This document shows positions 36,059 to 44,028 of a DNA stretch of 64,000 nt, in pieces. Source of the DNA: an uncultured Lachnospiraceae bacterium. GTDB lineage: Bacteria > Bacillota > Clostridia > Lachnospirales > Lachnospiraceae. The notes below the pieces were generated by a model. That model saw only the letters and a list, made by a program, of their open reading frames with translations. It was not told the DNA's origin and did no database searches. Each line of letters begins with the position of its first letter. Position 1 is the first letter of the stretch. The stretch lies in NCBI GenBank assembly GCA_910587955.1, contig CAJUNN010000005.1, positions 6,600 to 70,599 on the forward strand, read 5' to 3'. The position numbers and the translations under genes were made by a program.

Positions 36059-36475
36059 ATGAGCTGGAGCGACAAATGTATCGCGGCCCTTGCCGAAAAG
36101 AAACTGTTTGAAAATTCCGGTCACAGAACCCGGTTTAAGGAGCTGCTGGACTGCTACGCAGACTATCCTTTTTTCAACCGGGGCCTGTGCAAGTGCATGT
36201 ACCTGTCCGCTTGGGACGAGGAACACTTCTGTATTATGCTCGAAACGCTTATGAGCATGAGCCTGGGCCAGGAGCGGAACACAGACGACATGCGGATTCA
36301 GGGCGACGTTCTCGCCGGGGATGAGCCCACCCCCGACTACTACATGTACCAGCTCTCCAACGCCTTTCTGGACGGCGCACCTTTCCGCCTCAGCCCCGAC
36401 GCAGATATTGATCCCGAAAAGCGCTATACCATCCGGCAGGCTCTCCGGGCCGCCGAAGTCATCGATAGCATCTAG
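36059..36475 (+). CDS. Uncharacterised 138-aa protein
   Basis: 138 aa starting MSWSDKCIAALAEKKL, with GAGGGGG eight bases before the ATG and a near-consensus promoter. It is acidic and helical, with a cluster of Cys and aromatic residues (FKELLDCYADYPFFNRGLCKCMYLSAWDEEHF). No membrane segment and no recognised motif. The gene stands alone and converges on glgX with only 3 bp between stop codons. Not recognised; the good expression signals argue it is real. Confidence 0.8.
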   Translation: MSWSDKCIAALAEKKLFENSGHRTRFKELLDCYADYPFFNRGLCKCMYLSAWDEEHFCIMLETLMSMSLGQERNTDDMRIQGDVLAGDEPTPDYYMYQLSNAFLDGAPFRLSPDADIDPEKRYTIRQALRAAEVIDSI

Positions 36476-36478
36476 TGC

Positions 36479-38635
36479 TCAGCAAACGGTAAATACCGCC
36501 ACAGACCGGGGACGCATAATAAACTGACCGTCAATGCGGATTTCTTCGCCGCTCCGGTAAAAGAAGCGGCCCTCTCCGTCTCCGTAAGTGTGAACGTTCA
36601 AATGCCACGTCCCTGCCATATAAATCTGTGGAAGGCGGATTTCCACATTCTCCCAATAGGAATTGATTATCATATACACCACATCATCCCGGCCTTTTTC
36701 CAAATCATATCCCGTAAAGCAGACACCGAATACGTGGGCATTCTCCAGAAAATTCTTCCGGATTCCGTCTGCCCCGTATACCCGGAGCCCTTCCATGCCG
36801 CAGACCGCATCGGGCAATTTCTTCCGGATTACAGGATGCTGATAGCGGAAATCTATCATAAATTTGAAAAATTCAAACAATTCCCGGTTTTTCTTCAAAA
36901 GCTCCCAATCCAGCCAGGAAATCTCATTGTCATGACAATAGCAGTTATTGTTGCCGTACTGGGTATTTCCAAATTCATCCCCGGCAAGAAACATCGGCGT
37001 CCCCCTGCTGCACATCAAAACCGCACAGGCATTGCGTATCATGCGGAACCGGAGTTTTAAAATCTCCGGATCTTCCGTCTCCCCTTCCGCTCCGCAGTTC
37101 CAGCTCCGGTTGTTGTCGGATCCGTCCGTATTGTTCCAGCCGTTGCTTTCATTGTGCTTCTCATTGTAAGAATAGAGATCGTAGAGAGAAAACCCGTCGT
37201 GACAGGTAAAAAAGTTCACACAGGAATTATACCCTGCGTAAGTACCGCTTTCATTCGTCCCATGGCCTCCATACATATCTACAGAGCCCACAATGCTCCA
37301 GGCCGTATCCCGGGCCATATAATTATCTCCTTTCAGGAAACTGCGCAGGGCGTCCCGGTACCTTCCGTTCCACTCGGCCCAGCGCCTGCTTGCCGGAAAC
37401 CGGCCCACCTGATACAAGCCGCCCGCATCCCAGGCCTCCGCAATAAGCTTGACCCTGCTCAGAATGGGATCATAAGCCAGACTGCGCAGAAGAGGCGGAT
37501 TGCTGATGGGAGAGCCGTCCTCATTCCTTCCAAGAATGCTTGCCAGATCAAAGCGGAATCCGTCTACCCGGTAGCTCACCGTCCAGTACCGCAGGCATTC
37601 CAGAATCAGCTGGTGAACGATGGGATGATTGCAGTTTAATGTATTTCCGCAGCCGCTGAAATTGTAATAATTGCCCTCCGGCGTAAGCATATAATACACT
37701 TTATTGTCGAAACCTTTGAAGCAAAAGGTGGGGCCGTGTTCATTTCCTTCCGCCGTGTGATTAAACACCACATCCAGGATCACTTCAATTCCGTTTTCGT
37801 GAAGTTCCTTGATCAGCTCCTTTAATTCCGTCCCTTCCCGGTTATACTCCCGGGCCGAAGTATAGTTGGTGTTGGGCGCAAAAAAACCGATGGAATTATA
37901 CCCCCAGTAATCCAGAAGCTTCTCTCCGCCTACTTCCCTGGAATTCATGGTCTCATCAAAGGCAAAGATCGGCATTAATTCCACGGCATTGATTCCCAGC
38001 TCCTTTAGGTACGGAATTTTCTCCCTTAGCCCCGCAAAGGTCCCAGGATGCTTCACTCCGGAAGAAGGATGCTTAGTATACCCGCGCACATGCAGCTCAT
38101 AAATTACCAGATCACTCAATTCCCTGGAGGACTGGGGCATGTCTCCCCAGTCAAAAATATCTTTCACTACTCTGCCCCGGTATCCCCGGCTCCGGTGCTC
38201 TCCCCAGCGTCCCTGTCTGGTGACCACCCTCGCATAAGGGTCCAAAAGTACCCGCTTCCTGTCAAAAATCATACCTTCCTTTGGATCATAGGGACCTCCC
38301 ACCCGGTAGGCATACTCGAATTTTTCAATATCCAGTCCAAACACAATCATGGAATAAACATCCCCGATTTTGTATTCGTCCGGAAAGGGAAGCTCCGCAT
38401 AAGGCTCTTCTTCCCCCTCATGAAACAGCAGCAGCTCACAGGAAGTCCCAAAATGGGTATGCACCGTGAAACTCACTCCATTGGGCAGAGCCATGGCTCC
38501 GTTTACATCAAAGAGACCGGGCCTTACGGGATAGCCCCCGCTCATTCCCATAGGCGTCATGGTAATGGTATATTCAGGAACAAACCTTTGTGTGTAATAT
38601 TTCAAATTTTTCCCTTCACTCTCCTTTCCCGGCAT
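36479..38635 (-). CDS. glgX: Glycogen debranching enzyme (isoamylase type)
   Basis: 718 aa from the ATG at 38635, though a TTG at 38605 with GAAGGG six bases upstream is also plausible. An N-terminal CBM48/isoamylase domain is followed by the GH13 barrel with DVVFNHTAEGNEHGP, nucleophile region VDGFRFDLASILG, acid LIAEAWDAGG and FFTCHDGFSLYDL. It hydrolyses alpha-1,6 branches of glycogen, working against the glgB product. A frame beginning at 38689 starts inside a terminator hairpin and is rejected. Preceded by a promoter and a terminator-like leader. Confidence 0.93.
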   Translation of the reverse strand: MPGKESEGKNLKYYTQRFVPEYTITMTPMGMSGGYPVRPGLFDVNGAMALPNGVSFTVHTHFGTSCELLLFHEGEEEPYAELPFPDEYKIGDVYSMIVFGLDIEKFEYAYRVGGPYDPKEGMIFDRKRVLLDPYARVVTRQGRWGEHRSRGYRGRVVKDIFDWGDMPQSSRELSDLVIYELHVRGYTKHPSSGVKHPGTFAGLREKIPYLKELGINAVELMPIFAFDETMNSREVGGEKLLDYWGYNSIGFFAPNTNYTSAREYNREGTELKELIKELHENGIEVILDVVFNHTAEGNEHGPTFCFKGFDNKVYYMLTPEGNYYNFSGCGNTLNCNHPIVHQLILECLRYWTVSYRVDGFRFDLASILGRNEDGSPISNPPLLRSLAYDPILSRVKLIAEAWDAGGLYQVGRFPASRRWAEWNGRYRDALRSFLKGDNYMARDTAWSIVGSVDMYGGHGTNESGTYAGYNSCVNFFTCHDGFSLYDLYSYNEKHNESNGWNNTDGSDNNRSWNCGAEGETEDPEILKLRFRMIRNACAVLMCSRGTPMFLAGDEFGNTQYGNNNCYCHDNEISWLDWELLKKNRELFEFFKFMIDFRYQHPVIRKKLPDAVCGMEGLRVYGADGIRKNFLENAHVFGVCFTGYDLEKGRDDVVYMIINSYWENVEIRLPQIYMAGTWHLNVHTYGDGEGRFFYRSGEEIRIDGQFIMRPRSVAVFTVC

Positions 38636-38644
38636 GGCGCCGTT

Positions 38645-38687
38645 CAAAAAACGCGGGAGACAATCCCTTTTCAAGCTTGTCTCCCGC
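38645..38687 (-). promoter_or_regulatory. Intrinsic terminator-like hairpin in the glgX leader (attenuator candidate)
   Basis: Perfect 11-bp stem GCGGGAGACAA/TTGTCTCCCGC (38677-38687 with 38653-38663), followed on the minus strand by G and TTTTTT at 38646-38651. It lies about 30 nt after the predicted transcription start and just before the coding region. Nothing upstream on this strand needs a terminator. Confidence 0.75.
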
Positions 38688-38719
38688 ACAAATGCACACA
38701 GGACTTTTATTTGTTCGTT

Positions 38720-38748
38720 ATTATACTTATTTTAAAGGAAAACGTCAA
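38720..38748 (-). promoter_or_regulatory. glgX: Promoter of glgX
   Basis: Minus-strand TTGACG (38743-38748), 17-bp spacer, perfect TATAAT (38720-38725). Confidence 0.8.
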
Positions 38749-38934
38749 ATGGTTTACCGAAAAATACAAATAGATTGTAAAAACCGATAAAAACATTCTT
38801 AAAATATCCGATTGTCCGTCTTGCGAAAACATCTATGCCGCACAAACTTCTTTTGCAAAACAAAAAAATATGGTATACTGAACGAAACAGTCTCTGTTTC
38901 CGGGAACAAGACAAAAGAAAGAGAGTGAAGCATT

Positions 38935-39852
38935 ATGCCGATTAAAGTAGCAAGCGATCTGCCGGTCCGGGCGATTCTGGAAAGGGAAAATATATTCGTT
39001 ATGGATGAAACGAGAGCCCTAAACCAGGATATCCGGCCTTTGAAAATAGGAATATTAAATCTCATGCCCTTAAAAGAGGATACGGAGCTGCAGCTTCTGC
39101 GTTCTCTGTCCAACACCCCCCTGCAGCTGGACATTACCTTTTTAACGGTCAGCTCCCACGAATCCAAAAACACAGCCCAGAGCCATATTAACAAATTTTA
39201 TGAACCCTTCTGCCAAGTGAAAAAACGCCGGTTCGACGGACTGATCATCACCGGCGCTCCGGTGGAGCAGATGGAGTTTGAAAAGGTAGACTACTGGGAT
39301 GAACTGGTGGAAATTATGGACTGGGCCGAAACCCACGTCACCTCCACCTTCTTTATCTGCTGGGGCGCCCAGGCTGCCCTGTATCACTACTACGGCCTAA
39401 AAAAACAGCTTCTGCCCCAAAAGCTGTTCGGCCTGTACCGCCACCGGGTACAAAACCGGAAAGAACCTCTGATCCGGGGTTTCGATGACGAATTTCTTGC
39501 TCCCCACTCCCGCCACACCACCGTGGACTCAGAGGCCATCCGCTCCTGCAGCTCCCTTACTGTCCTGGCAGAGTCCGACGAAGCAGGGATCTTTATCGCT
39601 ATGGCAGAAAAGGGCCGCAAAATCTTTGTCTTTGGGCACCCGGAATACGACCGCCTCACCCTTCAGAAAGAATACGTGCGGGATAAGGAAAAAGGCTTGG
39701 ATATAAAGACACCAAAGGATTATTTCAAAGACAATGACAGCAGCAGCCAGCCGCTGCTTATGTGGCGGGCCCATGCCAACGCGCTGTACACCAACTGGAT
39801 CAATTATTACGTGTACCAGCTTACGCCTTACCAGTGGGAGGATGAGGAGTAA
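38935..39852 (+). CDS. metA: Homoserine O-acyltransferase (MetA type)
   Basis: 305 aa. The GATase-like HTS family acylates homoserine at the first committed step of methionine synthesis. The N-terminal PIKVASDLPVRAILERENIFVM, the FYEPFCQVK region, catalytic Cys in ICWGAQAALYHYYG and the His in FVFGHPEYD are visible. In Bacillota this family often uses acetyl-CoA rather than succinyl-CoA. Its leader contains a TATACT -10 and a small GAAACAG/CTGTTTC hairpin; no SAM riboswitch or T-box is seen in the 185 bp before it. Confidence 0.95.
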   Translation: MPIKVASDLPVRAILERENIFVMDETRALNQDIRPLKIGILNLMPLKEDTELQLLRSLSNTPLQLDITFLTVSSHESKNTAQSHINKFYEPFCQVKKRRFDGLIITGAPVEQMEFEKVDYWDELVEIMDWAETHVTSTFFICWGAQAALYHYYGLKKQLLPQKLFGLYRHRVQNRKEPLIRGFDDEFLAPHSRHTTVDSEAIRSCSSLTVLAESDEAGIFIAMAEKGRKIFVFGHPEYDRLTLQKEYVRDKEKGLDIKTPKDYFKDNDSSSQPLLMWRAHANALYTNWINYYVYQLTPYQWEDEE

Positions 39853-39898
39853 TATCTATTTTCCCTGACATACACAATACGATAAAAAGGATACCATC

Positions 39899-40662
39899 AT
39901 GTTAGCATTTATAGATGAAAGCGGCTACCCAAGACCTACGGATTCTACAAAAAATCCTATTCTTCTTGCTGTGTGCATTCATGAATCAGACATAAAACCT
40001 ATCACAAACCAAATTTATAAACTAAAAGAATCTATTTACGGAAAACAAGATGAAATTAAATCCACCAAATTAATACGAGAAGCAACAATTACCAAAAACC
40101 GTACAAACAATATGTAGATTCTCTGGTAAACTTGCTGGAAAATTTCAATATTACCATTTTTGCAATTATTATGGACAAACCCGATAAAGAAATTGTAACC
40201 CCAGACAACCATTTGCCCAAACAATACTATCTTTTAATGAAAAAAATCGAATTTTTCTGTACCCATCACCACTACGGAAAAGCCTTGCTAATCTATGACG
40301 AAGTCCATGAAGAAGCAGATCGAAAAATAGCAGCTGCACTGACAGGTTTTCTTTTCAAATCACAGCTTGGAAAAACATTCCGCCACATATTAGAAATGCC
40401 TCTCTTTGTCAGTTCCTCTGTTACCGTTTCGATACAACTGGCGGACATTTTTGCAGGTATTTTGCGGCATTATTATGAAAACCATTTAGATACCTCAGAA
40501 CCATCTACAGAATTTCATCAATGGCTCTTTGAGCTTTTTCAAAAACTACAATCACACACAGAAAACAATAAGCAGCCCGGAACTTGTTTTATAGAATATG
40601 GATTTCAAAAAATAGGAAAAAACTTTTCTTATCCAATTTCCAAAAATGAAAATCCTTCTTGA
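39899..40662 (+). pseudogene. DUF3800 family protein, frameshifted
   Basis: The N-terminal part from the ATG at 39899 (LAFIDESGYPRP, acidic residues of the DUF3800/RNase H-like fold, then EIKSTKLI) stops at 40117. The rest continues in another frame, with codons upstream of 40132 reading SNNYQKPYKQYVDSLVNLLENFN and later the family motif QLADIFAGILRHYYENH. The switch lies near 40074-40080, as expected from loss of one base. The gene is markedly AT-rich, with an origin unlike its neighbours. DUF3800 genes are common near defence and mobile loci. A sequencing error cannot be ruled out. Confidence 0.8.
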
Positions 40663-40686
40663 CAACAACTCTAATTTTTATATAAT
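40659..40686 (+). promoter_or_regulatory. Perfect-consensus promoter with overlapping dyad
   Basis: TTGACA (40659-40664), 16-bp spacer and TATAAT (40681-40686), matching both hexamers exactly. A 12-bp inverted repeat ACAACTCTAATT/AATTAGAGTTGT (40665-40676 with 40689-40700) straddles the -10 and start site, the position of an operator. The -35 overlaps the DUF3800 stop codon. Confidence 0.8.
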
Positions 40687-40692
40687 AGAATT

Positions 40693-40785
40693 AGAGTTGT
40701 ATGTTGTTCCGTCCTGGAGCTGCACACTGCTTGTTAAAAACGAATTTATCGCATCTGCAGATTAGCAGATGCGATTTCGTTTTTT
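40693..40785 (+). ncRNA. Candidate small RNA gene (promoter to terminator, about 93 nt)
   Basis: The consensus promoter would start RNA near 40693, and an intrinsic terminator ends it near 40785. No credible coding frame with a ribosome binding site fits between. It contains a TCCTGGAGCTGCACAC stretch and the terminator hairpin. An ATG at 40701 opens a frame that only reads antisense through cobO. No RNA family recognised. Confidence 0.5.
40736..40785. terminator. Bidirectional intrinsic terminator
   Basis: Core stem GCATCTGC/GCAGATGC (40751-40758 with 40765-40772) extended by ACGAA/TTCGT, with TTTTTT on the plus strand and TTTTT on the minus strand. It ends both the candidate small RNA and the 19-kb cobalamin operon. 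Confidence 0.85.
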
Positions 40786-40796
40786 ACATAAACGAG

Positions 40797-41321
40797 TCAA
40801 AACTCAATCCCTTCCCGCGCCGCAATCCCCTGTTCAAAGGGATGCTTCCGCTTCCGGATCTCGGACACATAATCTGCCAGATCAAGAAGCTCCGGCGCGG
40901 GCTCCCGTCCCGTAAGGACAATCTCCAGGCCCTCCGGCTTTCCGCGCAGAAACGCAAGCACCCGTTCCCGATCCACAAGTTCATGGTTATAGGCTGCGAT
41001 CAGCTCGTCCATCACCAGCAGGAAAGCCCCGTTCTGCGCTTCCCCGGCAGCACGTTCAAAAAGCGCCCTGTAAGCCTTTGCAGCCGCTTCTCTTTGTTCT
41101 TTCTTCATATTCCAGAAAAATCCGAACTGCTCCTCACACACCGCCACCTGCACTTTGGGAAGCTGTCTCAAAATATTCAGCTCCGAGGAGGTCCCGTCCT
41201 TTAAAAACTGTGCCAGAACCACCGGCCTTCCGCTGCCTGCCGCCCGCAGGGCCAGTCCCATGGCAGCCGTCGTCTTTCCCTTGCCGTCTCCGCAGTAAAT
41301 GTGAATACAGGATTTTTTCAT
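40797..41321 (-). CDS. cobO: Cob(I)yrinic acid a,c-diamide adenosyltransferase
   Basis: 174 aa from the ATG at 41321 (AAAGGAG upstream). CobO/BtuR/CobA_Sty type adenosyltransferase with the P-loop YCGDGKGKTTAAMGLA at 9-24, FLKDGTSSEL, VMDELIAAYNHELVD and VLTGREPAPELLDLADYVSE. It attaches the 5'-deoxyadenosyl ligand to cobalt. Last gene of the cobalamin operon, followed by the bidirectional terminator. Confidence 0.95.
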   Translation of the reverse strand: MKKSCIHIYCGDGKGKTTAAMGLALRAAGSGRPVVLAQFLKDGTSSELNILRQLPKVQVAVCEEQFGFFWNMKKEQREAAAKAYRALFERAAGEAQNGAFLLVMDELIAAYNHELVDRERVLAFLRGKPEGLEIVLTGREPAPELLDLADYVSEIRKRKHPFEQGIAAREGIEF

Positions 41322-41352
41322 AGATACTCCTTTCTCCGTGCTCTCCTGGTGT

Positions 41353-42309
41353 CTACAAAGCCAGCGCAAAACCTACCAGAATCACCGCTGCCAGCACCGC
41401 CGTACCGTACAAAAGCCGGTTCACCCGGCGGATGTCCTCCGGCTCCACTGGCCGCAGAGGATCTCCGATGGTAGGTTTCTCATACAGCTTTCCAAAATAA
41501 CAGGCGTTTCCTGCAAGCCGGACACCCAGAGCCCCGGCAGCAGCCGCTTCCGTGTGGGCGGAATTGGGACTGGCATGGTTCTTCCGGTCCCTCCGGTAAA
41601 TCCGCCAGGCGCCTTTCCCGTCCAGCCTTACAAAAGGACTCACCAGAACAAAAAGAACCCCGGAAAGACGGGCGGGAATAAAATTCAGCACATCATCCAG
41701 GCGGGCAGAAAAGCGTCCCAGATAAAGATAGGCCTCATTTTTATAGCCCACCATAGAATCCAAGGTATTGACCGCCTTGTAGAAAAAGCCGAGAACCGGG
41801 CCGCCCAGGGCCAGAAAAATCATAGGTGCAATCACACCGTCTGAGGTATTCTCAGCCACCGTCTCTACCGCCGCTTTGGCGACCTCCTCCTCCGTCAATT
41901 CCAATGTATCCCGCCCCACAATCATAGAAACTGCCTGCCGGGCCTTCTCCAAATCTCCCTCCTGCAAAGCCGCATACACCTTCATGCTCTCGCTTTTCAG
42001 GGACTTCACGGCCAGAAGCTGGTAATCCCAGAAAACGCCCAGCCCAAAGGCAAGTCCCGGATGAATCCGGGCCGCCAGCAAAAGAACCAGCAGAGGAACG
42101 CCTGCGGAAATAACCGTCACAGACAAGCCCAGGCATACGCCTGCTGCCAGCTCCCCTTTCTCCGTCCGGGGAAACAGCTTTCGAAAGACAGCCTCCAGCT
42201 TGGAAATAAGAAGTCCTATCAGGCGGATCGGATGGTAAAGCCAATAGGGATCACCGAAGATCAGATCCAGAAGAAGCCCCAGGATCAGGATCAAAACCGT
42301 TTGTCTCAT
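41353..42309 (-). CDS. cbiB: Adenosylcobinamide-phosphate synthase CbiB
   Basis: 318 aa membrane protein. The N-terminal LILGLLLDLIFGDPYWLYHPIRLIG is the family hallmark, followed by further helices and the VAENTSDGVIAPM motif, then SPNSAHTEAAAAGALGVRLAG. It joins the aminopropanol phosphate linker to cobyric acid. Its first 59 bases overlap the end of the cobC gene. Confidence 0.95.
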   Translation of the reverse strand: MRQTVLILILGLLLDLIFGDPYWLYHPIRLIGLLISKLEAVFRKLFPRTEKGELAAGVCLGLSVTVISAGVPLLVLLLAARIHPGLAFGLGVFWDYQLLAVKSLKSESMKVYAALQEGDLEKARQAVSMIVGRDTLELTEEEVAKAAVETVAENTSDGVIAPMIFLALGGPVLGFFYKAVNTLDSMVGYKNEAYLYLGRFSARLDDVLNFIPARLSGVLFVLVSPFVRLDGKGAWRIYRRDRKNHASPNSAHTEAAAAGALGVRLAGNACYFGKLYEKPTIGDPLRPVEPEDIRRVNRLLYGTAVLAAVILVGFALAL

Positions 42310-42874
42310 AAAGCTTCACGCCTCCTTCGTCCGTCTCGTCCCACCAGGTGCAAAAGCCCTTTCCGTTTTTCACCTGCCAGTGGTAAAAATCATGTCTGGG
42401 AACGGCATATGCTTCCAGAATGCTCATAATCGTCCCCCCGTGCACCACAAAGGCCGCCCGCCGTTTCTTTGTCCTTTGGATTTCCTTTAAGGCCTCCACA
42501 AAGCCTTCCCTGCACCGTGTGCGGAAATCCGCTCCGCTCTCCCCTCCCGGAAACGGCAGGCTCCCCCCGCTGTCCACCCAGGCCTGGTAAGCCGGATTTT
42601 CTGCCAGCTCCAGGTAATTCTTATTCTCAAACTCCCCGAAATCACACTCCCGGAGTTTTTCTATAAAATAGACGGGAACGCCCGGCCATAAAATTCCGGC
42701 TGTCTGTACACACCGCCGCATAGGACTTGCGTAGACGGCTTCCACCTCCGGACAGCGGTACCGCCTGAGAGCAGCCCGGCCGGCCGGGCTCAAGCTTTCG
42801 TCTGTAGTCCCCACATAGCGTCCCAGCTCATTTCCGGGTGTGTGGCCGTGCCGGACCAGATACAGCTCAATCAT
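42251..42874 (-). CDS. cobC: Histidine phosphatase, probable alpha-ribazole phosphatase
   Basis: 207 aa phosphoglycerate-mutase-like protein. Phospho-acceptor His is in LYLVRHGHTPGNELGRYVG, with the second catalytic His in FVVHGGTIMSIL. Placement inside the cobalamin operon points to alpha-ribazole-5'-phosphate dephosphorylation (CobC), the last step of nucleotide-loop assembly. The start overlaps the preceding gene by 8 bp, and a 59-bp overlap with cbiB at the end is unusually long. Confidence 0.88.
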   Translation of the reverse strand: MIELYLVRHGHTPGNELGRYVGTTDESLSPAGRAALRRYRCPEVEAVYASPMRRCVQTAGILWPGVPVYFIEKLRECDFGEFENKNYLELAENPAYQAWVDSGGSLPFPGGESGADFRTRCREGFVEALKEIQRTKKRRAAFVVHGGTIMSILEAYAVPRHDFYHWQVKNGKGFCTWWDETDEGGVKLYETNGFDPDPGASSGSDLR

Positions 42875-43253
42875 GTTTGATCACCATGCCGATTCCGCAG
42901 ATCACCCGGTGCACCTCCCGGGCCTCTTTTGCCAGGGCACAGCAGACGCGCCCCGCCTGCTCCCGGTATTCCCGGTCAAAGGCATCCGCCGGAACTACAC
43001 CGCAGCCAAGCTCATCGGCAATCACCACCACGTCCGGATTCCGCCCGGCAAGCTCTTTCGCCAGCTCTGATACGCCCCGGCCTTCCTCCAGGCAGCGGCG
43101 GATGTAGGCGTGAAAATGAAGTACGGCCCCTGCAGAGAAAATTTCCTCCCAGCCGCAGGAGCCTCCGTCCGTAAAATCCTTCTCTCTCAGCGAAAATTTC
43201 TCCTTCGCATAGGCCTTCTTTCCCTGGAAAGCGCCTCCCACAATCAATATCAT
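42867..43253 (-). CDS. Truncated CobU-like nucleotide-binding protein
   Basis: 128 aa, well short of the roughly 180 aa of CobU. It keeps the N-terminal P-loop in altered form (VGGAFQGKKAYAKE, Ser after GK replaced by Lys) and the C-terminal CobU motif VIADELGCGVVPADAFDREYREQAGR. It lacks the middle segment that holds the guanylylated His of CobU. A full-size cobU is two genes upstream. It may be a kinase-only or regulatory paralogue. Overlaps cobC by 8 bp. Confidence 0.8.
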   Translation of the reverse strand: MILIVGGAFQGKKAYAKEKFSLREKDFTDGGSCGWEEIFSAGAVLHFHAYIRRCLEEGRGVSELAKELAGRNPDVVVIADELGCGVVPADAFDREYREQAGRVCCALAKEAREVHRVICGIGMVIKHD

Positions 43254-43266
43254 ACAATCCCCTTTA

Positions 43267-44028
43267 TCAGAATTTTCCTGCCAGATAGACAGCCGCAGCC
43301 ATCACCAGCTCGCAGATCTGCAGGAAAGCTCCCGCCAGATCCCCGCTGATTCCCCCAAACTGTTTTTTCGACATGCAGTAATACCATACAAAGGTAAGCC
43401 AGGCCCCGAAGCAGGCCGCAGCTCCCGGCTTCACATCTGCCAGGCACATGTACCCGGCCGCCAGAACCAAAAGCACATACATGGAAATCTCCACGCACCG
43501 CTCCCGGGAAGCATCGGAAAACGCAGCCACCGTACCGTCCTGCCTGGCCGGAGGAAACGCCGCCACTGCCAGAGCGCTGAAACTCCTGGAAACCACAAAG
43601 CCCCCCGCAAGCACCAGGGCCTGTTCCGTGCTGATCTCGCTCCAGATCCCTAAAAGAGCCAGAAAATAGCAGCAGGCAGTAATCACTGCAAAGGCCCCCG
43701 CATGGGAATCCTTTAAAATTTCCAGCTTCCGCTCCCGGGTCTGGTATGAACTCAAGGCATCCGCCGTATCCAAAAGTCCGTCCAGATGGATGCCTCCTGT
43801 CACAAGCACCGGAATCAGCACATACCCTGCCCCCCGAAGAAGGCTTCCCGCCTTTAGCCAGGCGGCAGCGTGGCCCCAAAGGATTACAAAAGCTCCGATT
43901 ACAATCCCGATAAGCGGAAAAAAGCACATGGCATAGCGCATATTCTCTTCCTTCCACTCTGCCCGGGGCATCGGAATTTTAGAATACATGGCAAATGCAA
44001 TTTTAAAGCTGTTCCACAACCGGCTCAT
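43267..44028 (-). CDS. cobS: Adenosylcobinamide-GDP ribazoletransferase (cobalamin synthase)
   Basis: 253 aa integral membrane protein with several helices. Motifs: SKIPMPRAEWKEENMRYAMCFFPLIG, and the metal-binding GGIHLDGLLDTADALSS near 77, where the Asp residues are conserved. It joins alpha-ribazole to GDP-cobinamide. Start overlaps the end of cobU by 26 bp. Confidence 0.95.
   Translation of the reverse strand: MSRLWNSFKIAFAMYSKIPMPRAEWKEENMRYAMCFFPLIGIVIGAFVILWGHAAAWLKAGSLLRGAGYVLIPVLVTGGIHLDGLLDTADALSSYQTRERKLEILKDSHAGAFAVITACCYFLALLGIWSEISTEQALVLAGGFVVSRSFSALAVAAFPPARQDGTVAAFSDASRERCVEISMYVLLVLAAGYMCLADVKPGAAACFGAWLTFVWYYCMSKKQFGGISGDLAGAFLQICELVMAAAVYLAGKF

Noticed and set aside
38750..38934. 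SAM riboswitch or T-box before metA
   Set aside because: No conserved core motifs found; only a short GAAACAG/CTGTTTC hairpin is present.
40701..41204. 167-codon frame starting in the candidate small RNA
   Set aside because: It has no ribosome binding site, crosses a terminator and then runs antisense to cobO.
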